Position numbers and translations under genes: made by a program
Part shown: positions 38,543-45,745 of the stretch, in pieces
Position numbering within the stretch: the first letter of the stretch is position 1
Layout: each line of letters opens with the position of its first letter
Assembly: GCF_000015725.1 (NCBI RefSeq)
Contig: NC_008825.1
Span: forward strand, 372,001-436,000
Direction of reading: 5' to 3'
From: Methylibium petroleiphilum PM1
Lineage (GTDB): Bacteria > Pseudomonadota > Gammaproteobacteria > Burkholderiales > Burkholderiaceae_C
Length of the DNA stretch: 64,000 bases
The notes under the pieces: model-generated
Seen by the model: the letters and a program-made list of their open reading frames with translations, nothing else
Databases searched by the model: none
Told to the model about the DNA's origin: nothing

Positions 38543-38893
38543 ATGGCGTACCTCAAAGCCTTGTTCAAGGACCCGCTCTTCTTTCGGGTGTGCATGCTCA
38601 TCTGGGCACTTGCACTCGGCCTCTTTGCTGGTTTCGTTCTTGTAGCCTGGCGCCCCACCGACGCCATCGAATGGGCAATCTACGCCTTGGTCGCAAGCAT
38701 CGGTGTTCTTGCCACGTATCTTGCGTACACGGCGCTCCGTGGCTCGGAAGCCTCAGTAGATAAGGCCGCCGGTTTCATGGGCGACGGGGCTGACATAGTC
38801 GGTTTGGTTGCTGCCATCGCGGTCTGTGTCGTAGCGCTTCCTACTGTTGCACTGCTCCGCGTCTTCTTTCCCCGTCGGAGCGCTGACCCCTAG
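38543..38893 (+). CDS. Cassette 3: small membrane protein
   Basis: The 116-aa product begins MAYLKALFKDPLFFRVCMLI. Three hydrophobic segments are visible (VCMLIWALALGLFAGFVLV, IYALVASIGVLATYLAYTAL, IVGLVAAIAVCVVALPTVAL). No family recognised. It starts 14 bases after the attC 2 core. The stop at 38893 leaves about 90 bases of non-coding cassette before the interrupted attC 3. Confidence 0.7.
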   Translation: MAYLKALFKDPLFFRVCMLIWALALGLFAGFVLVAWRPTDAIEWAIYALVASIGVLATYLAYTALRGSEASVDKAAGFMGDGADIVGLVAAIAVCVVALPTVALLRVFFPRRSADP

Positions 38894-38995
38894 AAGCGCA
38901 GCAATCGCGCATGTGGCGGGTAAGCCTGCGCCCTTCCTCCTGGCAAATCCAGTCGCTGTCATCTTGGGCGGTCACCGAATGCGGCCTAACCCTTC

Positions 38996-40498
38996 TACAG
39001 GGACTTCCCTTCGCGTCAACGATCTTGGTTGATGGCATTGCCTCTCTGATCTTCTCGATGTTCGTGCGCTGAAGCTGCATGGCCACAGAGAACAGACTGC
39101 ACATCTACAGGCGGCCTTGTTGCGCACGATGTCGGCGCGGGCCCAGATACCAACCGCTCGGCGGGGCTCCATTCGCTCATCGTCGGCGCCTTGCGGCGCG
39201 ACACAGGGTTAGTCGAGCTAGCCCGCCGCCGGTCTGACCTGTGGATGCATCTACGTGCGCACGTCCTCGGGAAGATCGATTTTCGTCAGATGCCTGGGTC
39301 GTTGGTCAGGCCGCCGTGGCCGGGACAGCCATCGCGCAACCATCGGGCTTGACCGAGACGTGATCGGCGTCGAAGCGCCGCCCCCTGGCCAGCACCGCCC
39401 ACAGGATGCGCGCGTTCTTGTTGGCCATGGCCACCACGGCCTTTTGCCAGCCCACACGCGCCGTGAGCTGAACCAGCCACTGCGAGATCCGGTCTCGTCG
39501 CTTGTGCGCCGTCATCACCGCCGACTTCGCCCCTTGAATCAGCAGCGTGCGCAGGTAGTCGTCGCCGCGCTTGGTGATGCGCCCGAGGCTGGTCTTGCCG
39601 CCGCTGGAGTGCTGGCTCGGCACCAGCCCGAGCCAGGCGCCGAACTGCGCGCCGGTGCGGAACTGCCGGAACTCGCCCACGCTGGCGGCCAGCGCGGAGG
39701 CCGTGACCGGCCCGATCCCCATGAGCTGCGCTGCCGTCTTGGCTTGCTCGTCCGTCTTGACGTGCGCCGCGATGCGCTCGTCGCACCAGGCGAGGTGGCC
39801 TTCCAGCTCGCTCCATTGCAGCTGAGCACGCTGCAGCGCCACGCGCGCCAGGTGCGGCAGCTCGTTGCTTGCGTCCTCGATGACGTCGGCCAGCTCGGTG
39901 CGCAGCACTTCGGGACGTTGCGCGAAGACCAGGCCGAACTCGGCGAGCAACCCGCGGATGCGGTTGATGCACGCGGTGCGTTCTTCCTTGACACCTTCGC
40001 GCAGCCGGTGCACGGCCAGCACGGCTTGCTGCTCGGCGGTCTTGGTCGGCACGAAACGCATGTGCGGGCGGCCCGCGGCTTCACACACCGCGGCCGCGTC
40101 GTTGGCGTCGTTCTTGCCGCGCCGGCCTTCCATGCGGTACGGGCCGACGAAGTGGCCGGCGACGAGCCGGGACTCCAGACCCATGGCCCTCAATCGGCGC
40201 GCCCAGTGGTGCGCACCGCCACAGGTCTCCATCGCCACGACGCAGCCCGGCGGCAACTGCGCGCACCACGGCAGGAACTTCTCGCGTGCCAGCGCGCGCG
40301 CCGTCACCACCCGCCCGACCGCGTCCACCGCGTGCACCTGCATCAAGCGCTTGGCCAGATCCACCCCTACTCGAACGATTGGCCTTGCAGTAATCTGTTC
40401 CACGGACTTCCCCTTTCAATGGCTTGAGATTGATGACTCGACACCACCAATCTTGGCGCTTTGACGCCGTGGCCCGAAGGTGGGAAGTCCCTTCGTAT
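38996..40498 (-). mobile_element. IS110-family, IS1111-attC-type insertion sequence, copy A
   Basis: About 1.5 kb. Short subterminal inverted repeats GGGACTTCCC (39000-39009) and GGGAAGTCCC (40482-40491); there is no clear target duplication. The single transposase gene reads leftward. Non-coding ends are asymmetric: about 95 bases before the gene and about 310 after it, as in the IS1111 subgroup. Exact ends are ambiguous by a few bases because target and element share sequence; they were set by comparing the three copies. Confidence 0.88.
39306..40403 (-). CDS. IS110/IS1111-family transposase (DEDD recombinase), copy A
   Basis: The 365-aa product has an N-terminal RuvC-like DEDD domain: Asp about 15 in VRVGVDLAKRL, Glu about 59 in VVAMETCGG, Asp about 99 and 102 in GRRGKNDANDAAAV. 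The C-terminal Transposase_20 domain includes LMGIGPVTASALAASVGEF and GAWLGLVPSQHSSGGKTSLG, the latter carrying the serine used by IS110-type recombinases. It is expected to mobilise the element with a bridge-type guide RNA. The protein is identical to those of copies B and C. Confidence 0.95.
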   Translation of the reverse strand: MEQITARPIVRVGVDLAKRLMQVHAVDAVGRVVTARALAREKFLPWCAQLPPGCVVAMETCGGAHHWARRLRAMGLESRLVAGHFVGPYRMEGRRGKNDANDAAAVCEAAGRPHMRFVPTKTAEQQAVLAVHRLREGVKEERTACINRIRGLLAEFGLVFAQRPEVLRTELADVIEDASNELPHLARVALQRAQLQWSELEGHLAWCDERIAAHVKTDEQAKTAAQLMGIGPVTASALAASVGEFRQFRTGAQFGAWLGLVPSQHSSGGKTSLGRITKRGDDYLRTLLIQGAKSAVMTAHKRRDRISQWLVQLTARVGWQKAVVAMANKNARILWAVLARGRRFDADHVSVKPDGCAMAVPATAA

Positions 40499-40630
40499 TC
40501 GCTCGAGCCGACCCGCTCCGGCATGGCACCTTGGCCGCGAACCGGTCATGTTTATCATCCGTTTCGCGGCCAAGGCGCCATGCCTCCACGGTCGGCTCAG
40601 CTCAAACGTTAGGCCGCACAGCGCCCACAT

Positions 40631-41116
40631 ATGTTCTCCGCATTCCAGCCGATCGTCTACGTCCAAATTTCGCCCGAGCGGCTCACGCTCAGGAACCTCA
40701 AGACAGGTGAGTCAATCGCGGAGGTGCCGGAACTCGCGATCAGCGCGCCTCCGAAGCCGAAGATTCTCGCGGTCGGTCCGCAAGCAAGAGTGGCGGCCGC
40801 TTCACAGCCTGCAGAAGTCGTCAATCCATTTGCGCATCCGCGGAGCCTCGTCTCTGACTTCACCGTTGCAGAGCAACTCCTGAAGCATCAGTTGCGCAAG
40901 GTCTTGGGCAACTCCCTGCTATCTCTTTCGCCCTGCGTCGTCGTCCATCCCCTCGGTTCGCCAGCCGGAGGATTTACTCAGGTCGAGCGCAGAGCCTTCC
41001 GAGAAATGGCACTCGGTGCCGGGGCCTCGGAGGTGCACGTGTGGACGGGGCGGCCGCTCACCGATCAAGAACTCTTGTCCAGGCGGCCGCCTCCAAGTGG
41101 TGGCGAGTGGGAGTGA
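40631..41116 (+). CDS. Cassette 4: half-length MreB-like protein
   Basis: The 161-aa product begins MFSAFQPIVYVQISPERLTL. SDFTVAEQLLKHQLRKVLGN and FTQVERRAFREMALGAGASE align with MreB blocks (compare ATQVERRAIRESALGAGA in MreB), and KPKILAVGPQA matches the N-terminal strand region. It covers only subdomains IA/IB of an actin fold. The DLGT phosphate-1 motif is replaced, and the second nucleotide-binding half, about 180 residues of a 347-residue MreB, is absent. It cannot be a normal filament-forming ATPase. Starts 17 bases after the attC 3 core. Role unknown; modulation of the host MreB is a speculation. Confidence 0.8.
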   Translation: MFSAFQPIVYVQISPERLTLRNLKTGESIAEVPELAISAPPKPKILAVGPQARVAAASQPAEVVNPFAHPRSLVSDFTVAEQLLKHQLRKVLGNSLLSLSPCVVVHPLGSPAGGFTQVERRAFREMALGAGASEVHVWTGRPLTDQELLSRRPPPSGGEWE

Positions 41117-41124
41117 TGGGTGTG

Positions 41125-41182
41125 GCCTAACCATTCATTCCAGCGGACCGCCTCCGGCGGCCGCTGAATTCAAACGTTAGGC
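41125..41182 (+). repeat. attC site 4
   Basis: Inverse core GCCTAAC 41125-41131, core GTTAGGC 41176-41182, 58 bases, with CAGCGGACCGCCTCC pairing to GGCGGCCGCTG. Confidence 0.92.
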
Positions 41183-41191
41183 GCCGCACAC

Positions 41192-41617
41192 ATGCGAATC
41201 GTTGCCGTAGTCATGGCCATGTTGGTGCTGCTTGCCGTCGCTGGGAAAGAGTTCATGTGGCGCATTGATCACCCCCTCGTCCAGGCTGCCTCTTTCTCCC
41301 CTGACGAGTCGCAAGTTGTAGAGGTTCGCTCATTGCCGGAAGGGTCCGCGGCCCCCTACGGCTACGGAGTATTCGTATTCCAATCATGGGCGGCGCTACG
41401 CAGCGCTCAAGCGAGTCTTGCGTATGCCGGCTATTGCCGGCAGATCGTCACTAGCTGGCAAACTGCCAGGCAACTGAGGATTAAGTGCTTGCAGCCCGAA
41501 GGGGAGCCAAAGTTGCTGGCACCAAAGGTCAAAGGCGTCTCGGTAGAACTCGTGGCCTACCAACGAGCGGCGCCTAACCCTTCCTTCAAGCGGACTGGCT
41601 TACGGCCAGCCGCTTAA
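41192..41617 (+). CDS. Cassette 5: exported or membrane-anchored hypothetical protein with attC-encoded tail
   Basis: The 141-aa product has an N-terminal hydrophobic segment (MRIVAVVMAMLVLLAVAGKE) that is a signal peptide or anchor, then a soluble domain with the sequence SPDESQVVEVRSLPEG. The reading frame lacks a stop before attC and runs through it, so the last 17 residues (APNPSFKRTGLRPAA) are encoded by the recombination site itself. No known family. Confidence 0.7.
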   Translation: MRIVAVVMAMLVLLAVAGKEFMWRIDHPLVQAASFSPDESQVVEVRSLPEGSAAPYGYGVFVFQSWAALRSAQASLAYAGYCRQIVTSWQTARQLRIKCLQPEGEPKLLAPKVKGVSVELVAYQRAAPNPSFKRTGLRPAA

Positions 41618-41631
41618 GTCAAACGTTAGGC
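41572..41631 (+). repeat. attC site 5
   Basis: Inverse core GCCTAAC 41572-41578, core GTTAGGC 41625-41631, 60 bases; arms TCAAGCGGACTGGCT and AGCCAGCCGCTTAAG. Confidence 0.93.
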
Positions 41632-41634
41632 GCC

Positions 41635-42051
41635 ATGAATCATCGTCGAACTATTGGGCTTGCTTGGGCGCTTGCGTTTGGCGGCGGTGCGGTCTTTCTC
41701 GCTAACCACCTGCTTCGGGTGGCCATGGGCGCAGGTACTGGCGGTCATGAGGTTTCGTTTTGGGTGGTTCAAGTCGCAGCTCTGGCTGCTGTTACAGGGT
41801 GTGCGGCCGTGGGCGGAGGTCTTGCTGTCGGCGCCCGCTGGGGCTCCCTCGGTATGCGGGTGCTGGGACCCCTCGTCTTGCTCTACTTGTTTGCCTACAA
41901 CGTGTTCGGCGGTGAAAGGCCATGGTGGCTCGGCGCTGGCGCGCTTGTTCTAACAGCCTTGGTCGCGGTCTCTGTTTTTCTCGCCTACAAGAGTCCAACC
42001 AAGGTGCCGCCTAACCCTTCCTTCAAGCGGACGCCTGACGGCGCCGCTTAA
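41635..42051 (+). CDS. Cassette 6: four-helix membrane protein with attC-encoded tail
   Basis: The 138-aa product begins MNHRRTIGLAWALAFGGGAV, 4 bases after the attC 5 core. Hydrophobic segments: LAWALAFGGGAVFLANHLL, VVQVAALAAVTGCAAVGGGL, VLGPLVLLYLFAYNVFGG, GAGALVLTALVAVSVFLAY. The C-terminal PPNPSFKRTPDGAA is again attC read as protein. No family recognised. Confidence 0.7.
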   Translation: MNHRRTIGLAWALAFGGGAVFLANHLLRVAMGAGTGGHEVSFWVVQVAALAAVTGCAAVGGGLAVGARWGSLGMRVLGPLVLLYLFAYNVFGGERPWWLGAGALVLTALVAVSVFLAYKSPTKVPPNPSFKRTPDGAA

Positions 42052-42065
42052 GTCACACGTTAGGC
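42009..42065 (+). repeat. attC site 6
   Basis: Inverse core GCCTAAC 42009-42015, core GTTAGGC 42059-42065, 57 bases, with TCAAGCGGACGCC pairing to GGCGCCGCTTAAG. Confidence 0.93.
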
Positions 42066-42070
42066 CGCAC

Positions 42071-42496
42071 TTGAACCAACCGCGCTCAAAGGGTCGCACT
42101 GTCGAGCGGAAGCCCCAGCCTACGGAAAGCTGGTGGTGGCGCGCACTCGAATGGCTGTTCGAGCGGGAGATCAGGTTTGTGCTCCTGTTCGCCATCATCT
42201 TCGCCGCTGCTGTAGCGGTTCGAATCTTTGGGGTCAGCCACTGGTCACTCGACCTTGCGACCGTTCAGATCCTTGCCAGTCTCTTAATCATTGGCGCGTT
42301 CCTCGGCGTAGTCGTCGCCACCGACTCAGCGCGCGCCTACAAGAAGACTGGCCTGCGCATTCGCACAGTTTCTGGTGTAGTTGCGGGAGCTGGCGTCGCC
42401 GTGGTCTTTGGGGCACCGTTCGAGGCGGCAGCCTTGTGCGCACTGGTTGGCGGGGTGCTCGGCTACTTCGGCATGCGGTGGGCCCAGCACATCTAG
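42071..42496 (+). CDS. Cassette 7: small membrane protein
   Basis: The product is 141 aa from a TTG at 42071, 5 bases after the attC 6 core; no ATG is available nearby. Charged N-terminus (MNQPRSKGRTVERKPQPTES), then hydrophobic segments FVLLFAIIFAAAVAVRIFGV, VQILASLLIIGAFLGVVVA and VVAGAGVAVVFGAPFEAAAL. No known family. Stop at 42494-42496, 13 bases before the inverse core of attC 7. Confidence 0.65.
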   Translation: MNQPRSKGRTVERKPQPTESWWWRALEWLFEREIRFVLLFAIIFAAAVAVRIFGVSHWSLDLATVQILASLLIIGAFLGVVVATDSARAYKKTGLRIRTVSGVVAGAGVAVVFGAPFEAAALCALVGGVLGYFGMRWAQHI

Positions 42497-42521
42497 CCAC
42501 CGCAGTGCGGCCTAACCCTTC

Positions 42522-44024
42522 TACAGGGACTTCCCTTCGCGTCAACGATCTTGGTTGATGGCATTGCCTCTCTGATCTTCTCGATGTTCGTGCGCTGAAG
42601 CTGCATGGCCACAGAGAACAGACTGCACATCTACAGGCGGCCTTGTTGCGCACGATGTCGGCGCGGGCCCAGATACCAACCGCTCGGCGGGGCTCCATTC
42701 GCTCATCGTCGGCGCCTTGCGGCGCGACACAGGGTTAGTCGAGCTAGCCCGCCGCCGGTCTGACCTGTGGATGCATCTACGTGCGCACGTCCTCGGGAAG
42801 ATCGATTTTCGTCAGATGCCTGGGTCGTTGGTCAGGCCGCCGTGGCCGGGACAGCCATCGCGCAACCATCGGGCTTGACCGAGACGTGATCGGCGTCGAA
42901 GCGCCGCCCCCTGGCCAGCACCGCCCACAGGATGCGCGCGTTCTTGTTGGCCATGGCCACCACGGCCTTTTGCCAGCCCACACGCGCCGTGAGCTGAACC
43001 AGCCACTGCGAGATCCGGTCTCGTCGCTTGTGCGCCGTCATCACCGCCGACTTCGCCCCTTGAATCAGCAGCGTGCGCAGGTAGTCGTCGCCGCGCTTGG
43101 TGATGCGCCCGAGGCTGGTCTTGCCGCCGCTGGAGTGCTGGCTCGGCACCAGCCCGAGCCAGGCGCCGAACTGCGCGCCGGTGCGGAACTGCCGGAACTC
43201 GCCCACGCTGGCGGCCAGCGCGGAGGCCGTGACCGGCCCGATCCCCATGAGCTGCGCTGCCGTCTTGGCTTGCTCGTCCGTCTTGACGTGCGCCGCGATG
43301 CGCTCGTCGCACCAGGCGAGGTGGCCTTCCAGCTCGCTCCATTGCAGCTGAGCACGCTGCAGCGCCACGCGCGCCAGGTGCGGCAGCTCGTTGCTTGCGT
43401 CCTCGATGACGTCGGCCAGCTCGGTGCGCAGCACTTCGGGACGTTGCGCGAAGACCAGGCCGAACTCGGCGAGCAACCCGCGGATGCGGTTGATGCACGC
43501 GGTGCGTTCTTCCTTGACACCTTCGCGCAGCCGGTGCACGGCCAGCACGGCTTGCTGCTCGGCGGTCTTGGTCGGCACGAAACGCATGTGCGGGCGGCCC
43601 GCGGCTTCACACACCGCGGCCGCGTCGTTGGCGTCGTTCTTGCCGCGCCGGCCTTCCATGCGGTACGGGCCGACGAAGTGGCCGGCGACGAGCCGGGACT
43701 CCAGACCCATGGCCCTCAATCGGCGCGCCCAGTGGTGCGCACCGCCACAGGTCTCCATCGCCACGACGCAGCCCGGCGGCAACTGCGCGCACCACGGCAG
43801 GAACTTCTCGCGTGCCAGCGCGCGCGCCGTCACCACCCGCCCGACCGCGTCCACCGCGTGCACCTGCATCAAGCGCTTGGCCAGATCCACCCCTACTCGA
43901 ACGATTGGCCTTGCAGTAATCTGTTCCACGGACTTCCCCTTTCAATGGCTTGAGATTGATGACTCGACACCACCAATCTTGGCGCTTTGACGCCGTGGCC
44001 CGAAGGTGGGAAGTCCCTTCGTAT
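42522..44024 (-). mobile_element. IS110-family, IS1111-attC-type insertion sequence, copy B
   Basis: Same length, inverted repeats (42526-42535 and 44008-44017) and orientation as copy A, at a constant offset of 3526 bases. No difference from copy A is visible in the encoded protein or in the parts of the ends compared by eye. Confidence 0.88.
42832..43929 (-). CDS. IS110/IS1111-family transposase (DEDD recombinase), copy B
   Basis: This is a 365-aa product identical in sequence to copy A: RuvC-like DEDD catalytic domain followed by Transposase_20 with the SQHSSGGK serine region. Intact, so presumably active. Confidence 0.95.
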   Translation of the reverse strand: MEQITARPIVRVGVDLAKRLMQVHAVDAVGRVVTARALAREKFLPWCAQLPPGCVVAMETCGGAHHWARRLRAMGLESRLVAGHFVGPYRMEGRRGKNDANDAAAVCEAAGRPHMRFVPTKTAEQQAVLAVHRLREGVKEERTACINRIRGLLAEFGLVFAQRPEVLRTELADVIEDASNELPHLARVALQRAQLQWSELEGHLAWCDERIAAHVKTDEQAKTAAQLMGIGPVTASALAASVGEFRQFRTGAQFGAWLGLVPSQHSSGGKTSLGRITKRGDDYLRTLLIQGAKSAVMTAHKRRDRISQWLVQLTARVGWQKAVVAMANKNARILWAVLARGRRFDADHVSVKPDGCAMAVPATAA

Positions 44025-44134
44025 TCGCTCGAGCCGACTCGCACCGGCATGGCACTTGGCCCGCGAGCCCGTGGTTCTTATCATCGGTCTCGCGGGCCAA
44101 GCGCCATCCCGGCGCTCGCGCCTCAGCTCAAACG

Positions 44135-45327
44135 TTAGGGAACGTCTGCAAAACTCGTCCGAATCTTGCATGAGTTGAAGCGACGACGCATCGGAGCACG
44201 ACGACCATGAAGCAGCTGGGTTTGGGCCTGAACCTGTCGACCAAGAAGACGCGCAAGCGCGAGTTCCTGGAGGACATGGAGCGCGTGGTGCCGTGGGCGG
44301 TGCTGGTGCAGATCGTGGCGCCGCACTACCCCAAGGCCAAGACCGGCCGCCCGCCCTTCGGCATCGAGACCATGCTGCGCATCCACTACCTGCAGCAGTG
44401 GTTCGGCCTGAGCGACCCGGCGATGGAAGAGGCGCTGCACGACGTGCCGCTGTACCGGGAGTTCGCCAAGCTCGACAGCGTGACGGCACGGCTGCCTGAT
44501 GAGACCACCATCCTGAGGTTCCGCCACCTGCTGGAGCGCCACAACCTGGCCGTGGACATGCTGCGCGTGGTCAACGATCTGCTTCAGCACAAGGGCCTGA
44601 TGATGCGCACGGGCACGGCGGTGGACGCCACGCTGATCTCGGCGCCGAGTTCGACCAAGAACGCCGAAGGTGAGCGCGACCCGGAGATGAAGCAGACCCG
44701 CAAGGGCAACAACTGGTACTTCGGCATGAAGGCCCACATCGGCGTGGACGCGCAGTCGGGTCTGGTGCACACCGTGGCCACCACGGGGGCCAACGTCAAC
44801 GACCTGAACATGGCCGGCGCGCTGCTGCACGGCGATGAGGAAGCTGCCTTCGGTGACGCGGGCTACCAGGGCGTGCACAAGCGGCCCGAGGCCAAGGGGC
44901 CGACCTGGCACGTGGCAATGCGCCCGGGCCTGCGCAGGAAGCTCAACCCCTTCATCGAGCCCGACTTCATCGCCGAGCGCATCGAGAAGATGAAGGCCAG
45001 CATCCGGGCCAAGGTCGAGCATCCGTTCCGGGTGATCAAGCGCCAGTTCGGGTTCACCAAGGTGCGCTACCGGGGGCTGAAGAAGAACACCGCGCAGATC
45101 GTCACGCTGTTCGCGCTGTCGAACCTGTGGATGGCGCGACGGCAGTTGATCGGAGCGCGGGGATGAGTGCGTCCGCGATACCCGCAGCGGGCTCGCGAGG
45201 TGCCAAAAGCACCTGCGAAACGGCACGACCGAGCCGCAGAACAGACCGGATCGAGGGCTTCGGCGCGGCATCGCCATCACGTCACTTCAAACAGCACGGC
45301 GCATCGCGTTGTGCAGACCTTCCTTAG
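44135..45327 (+). mobile_element. IS5-family insertion sequence with TTAG target duplication
   Basis: The element itself spans 44139-45323 (1185 bases). Terminal inverted repeats read GGAACGTCTGCAAAAC at the left and, inverted, GGAAGGTCTGCACAAC at the right, 14 of 16 matching. Both sides carry TTAG (44135-44138 and 45324-45327), a typical IS5 YTAR duplication, and the target is the core of attC 7. Confidence 0.92.
44207..45166 (+). CDS. IS5-family DDE transposase
   Basis: The 319-aa product begins MKQLGLGLNLSTKKTRKREF. The N-terminal DUF772-like region (GRPPFGIETMLRIHYLQQWF) precedes the catalytic domain: Asp about 140 in GTAVDATLISAP, Asp about 217 in FGDAGYQGVHK, Glu about 271 in KVEHPFRVIKRQFGF, with the IS5-type Y-x2-R-x3-E-x6-K spacing. 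Full length and intact. Confidence 0.95.
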   Translation: MKQLGLGLNLSTKKTRKREFLEDMERVVPWAVLVQIVAPHYPKAKTGRPPFGIETMLRIHYLQQWFGLSDPAMEEALHDVPLYREFAKLDSVTARLPDETTILRFRHLLERHNLAVDMLRVVNDLLQHKGLMMRTGTAVDATLISAPSSTKNAEGERDPEMKQTRKGNNWYFGMKAHIGVDAQSGLVHTVATTGANVNDLNMAGALLHGDEEAAFGDAGYQGVHKRPEAKGPTWHVAMRPGLRRKLNPFIEPDFIAERIEKMKASIRAKVEHPFRVIKRQFGFTKVRYRGLKKNTAQIVTLFALSNLWMARRQLIGARG

Positions 45328-45332
45328 GCCTC

Positions 45333-45719
45333 ATGACGACGACCGCAGTGTCACCGCCAACAGTTCTCCGAGTTCTTCGATGGACCTCGTTGCTAGTTGC
45401 ACTCGCTGTCGGCCTCTTCTTCCTGAACGATGCATTCTTCAGTGCTTGGGTTGCGGGCGGTCCGCCGAGCGAGCACAAGCTCGGTTGGGAGCGCCGTTCG
45501 CAAGGAAGTTTGGCCTTTGCTCTTGCAAGCCTCTTCGCAGGCGCGTTTCTCTTCCGGGCGCTCGTTCGCTTGCCCAAACCAGGCCGCCTTTCTTGGTTCC
45601 TTGCCGCAGTCGCAATCCTTCTCGCAGCGGCCCCGCTCGTCGCCAGAGAGGTTCTCATCGATAAGTGCCTCGATAGTGGAGGTCGCTGGAACAACATGTT
45701 CATCGAGTGCGAGCGCTAG
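45333..45719 (+). CDS. Cassette 8: membrane protein with Cys-containing C-terminus
   Basis: The product is 128 aa from MTTTAVSPPTVLRVLRWTSL at 45333, 3 bases after the reconstituted attC 7 core. A longer frame from 45309 would begin inside the IS5 end and is not used. Hydrophobic segments: LLVALAVGLFFLNDAFFSAW, LAFALASLFAGAFLFRALV and WFLAAVAILLAAAPLVARE. The C-terminus IDKCLDSGGRWNNMFIECER carries two Cys that could form a periplasmic disulfide. No named family. Confidence 0.7.
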   Translation: MTTTAVSPPTVLRVLRWTSLLVALAVGLFFLNDAFFSAWVAGGPPSEHKLGWERRSQGSLAFALASLFAGAFLFRALVRLPKPGRLSWFLAAVAILLAAAPLVAREVLIDKCLDSGGRWNNMFIECER

Positions 45720-45745
45720 AGCCACGAGATGAGGCCTAACCCTTC

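Larger units (their letters stand above)
38984..40614 (+). repeat. attC site 3, interrupted by an IS1111-type element
   Basis: The left part is the inverse core GCCTAAC (38984-38990) plus CCTTC. The right part resumes after the IS at TTCGCTCGAGCCGACCCG and ends with the paired arm CGGTCGGCTCAGCTC and core GTTAGGC (40608-40614). The insertion lies between the inverse core and the left inner arm. Confidence 0.88.
42510..45329 (+). repeat. attC site 7, interrupted twice (IS1111-type copy B and an IS5-family element)
   Basis: Inverse core GCCTAAC 42510-42516. IS1111-type copy B sits at the same position as in attC 3. The right arm CTCGAGCCGACTCGC resumes at about 44024, and the core begins GTTAG (44134-44138). 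The IS5 element follows; the core is completed by GC at 45328-45329. The intact core would have been GTTAGGC. Confidence 0.85.

Noticed and set aside
39255-40427. Plus-strand 390-codon frame inside each IS1111-type copy
   Set aside because: It is antisense to the DEDD transposase, shows no domain, and is repeated only because the IS is repeated.
45309-45332. Earlier start codon for cassette 8, inside the IS5 end
   Set aside because: The first bases of that frame belong to the IS5 right end; the native start is the ATG 3 bases after the reconstituted core.
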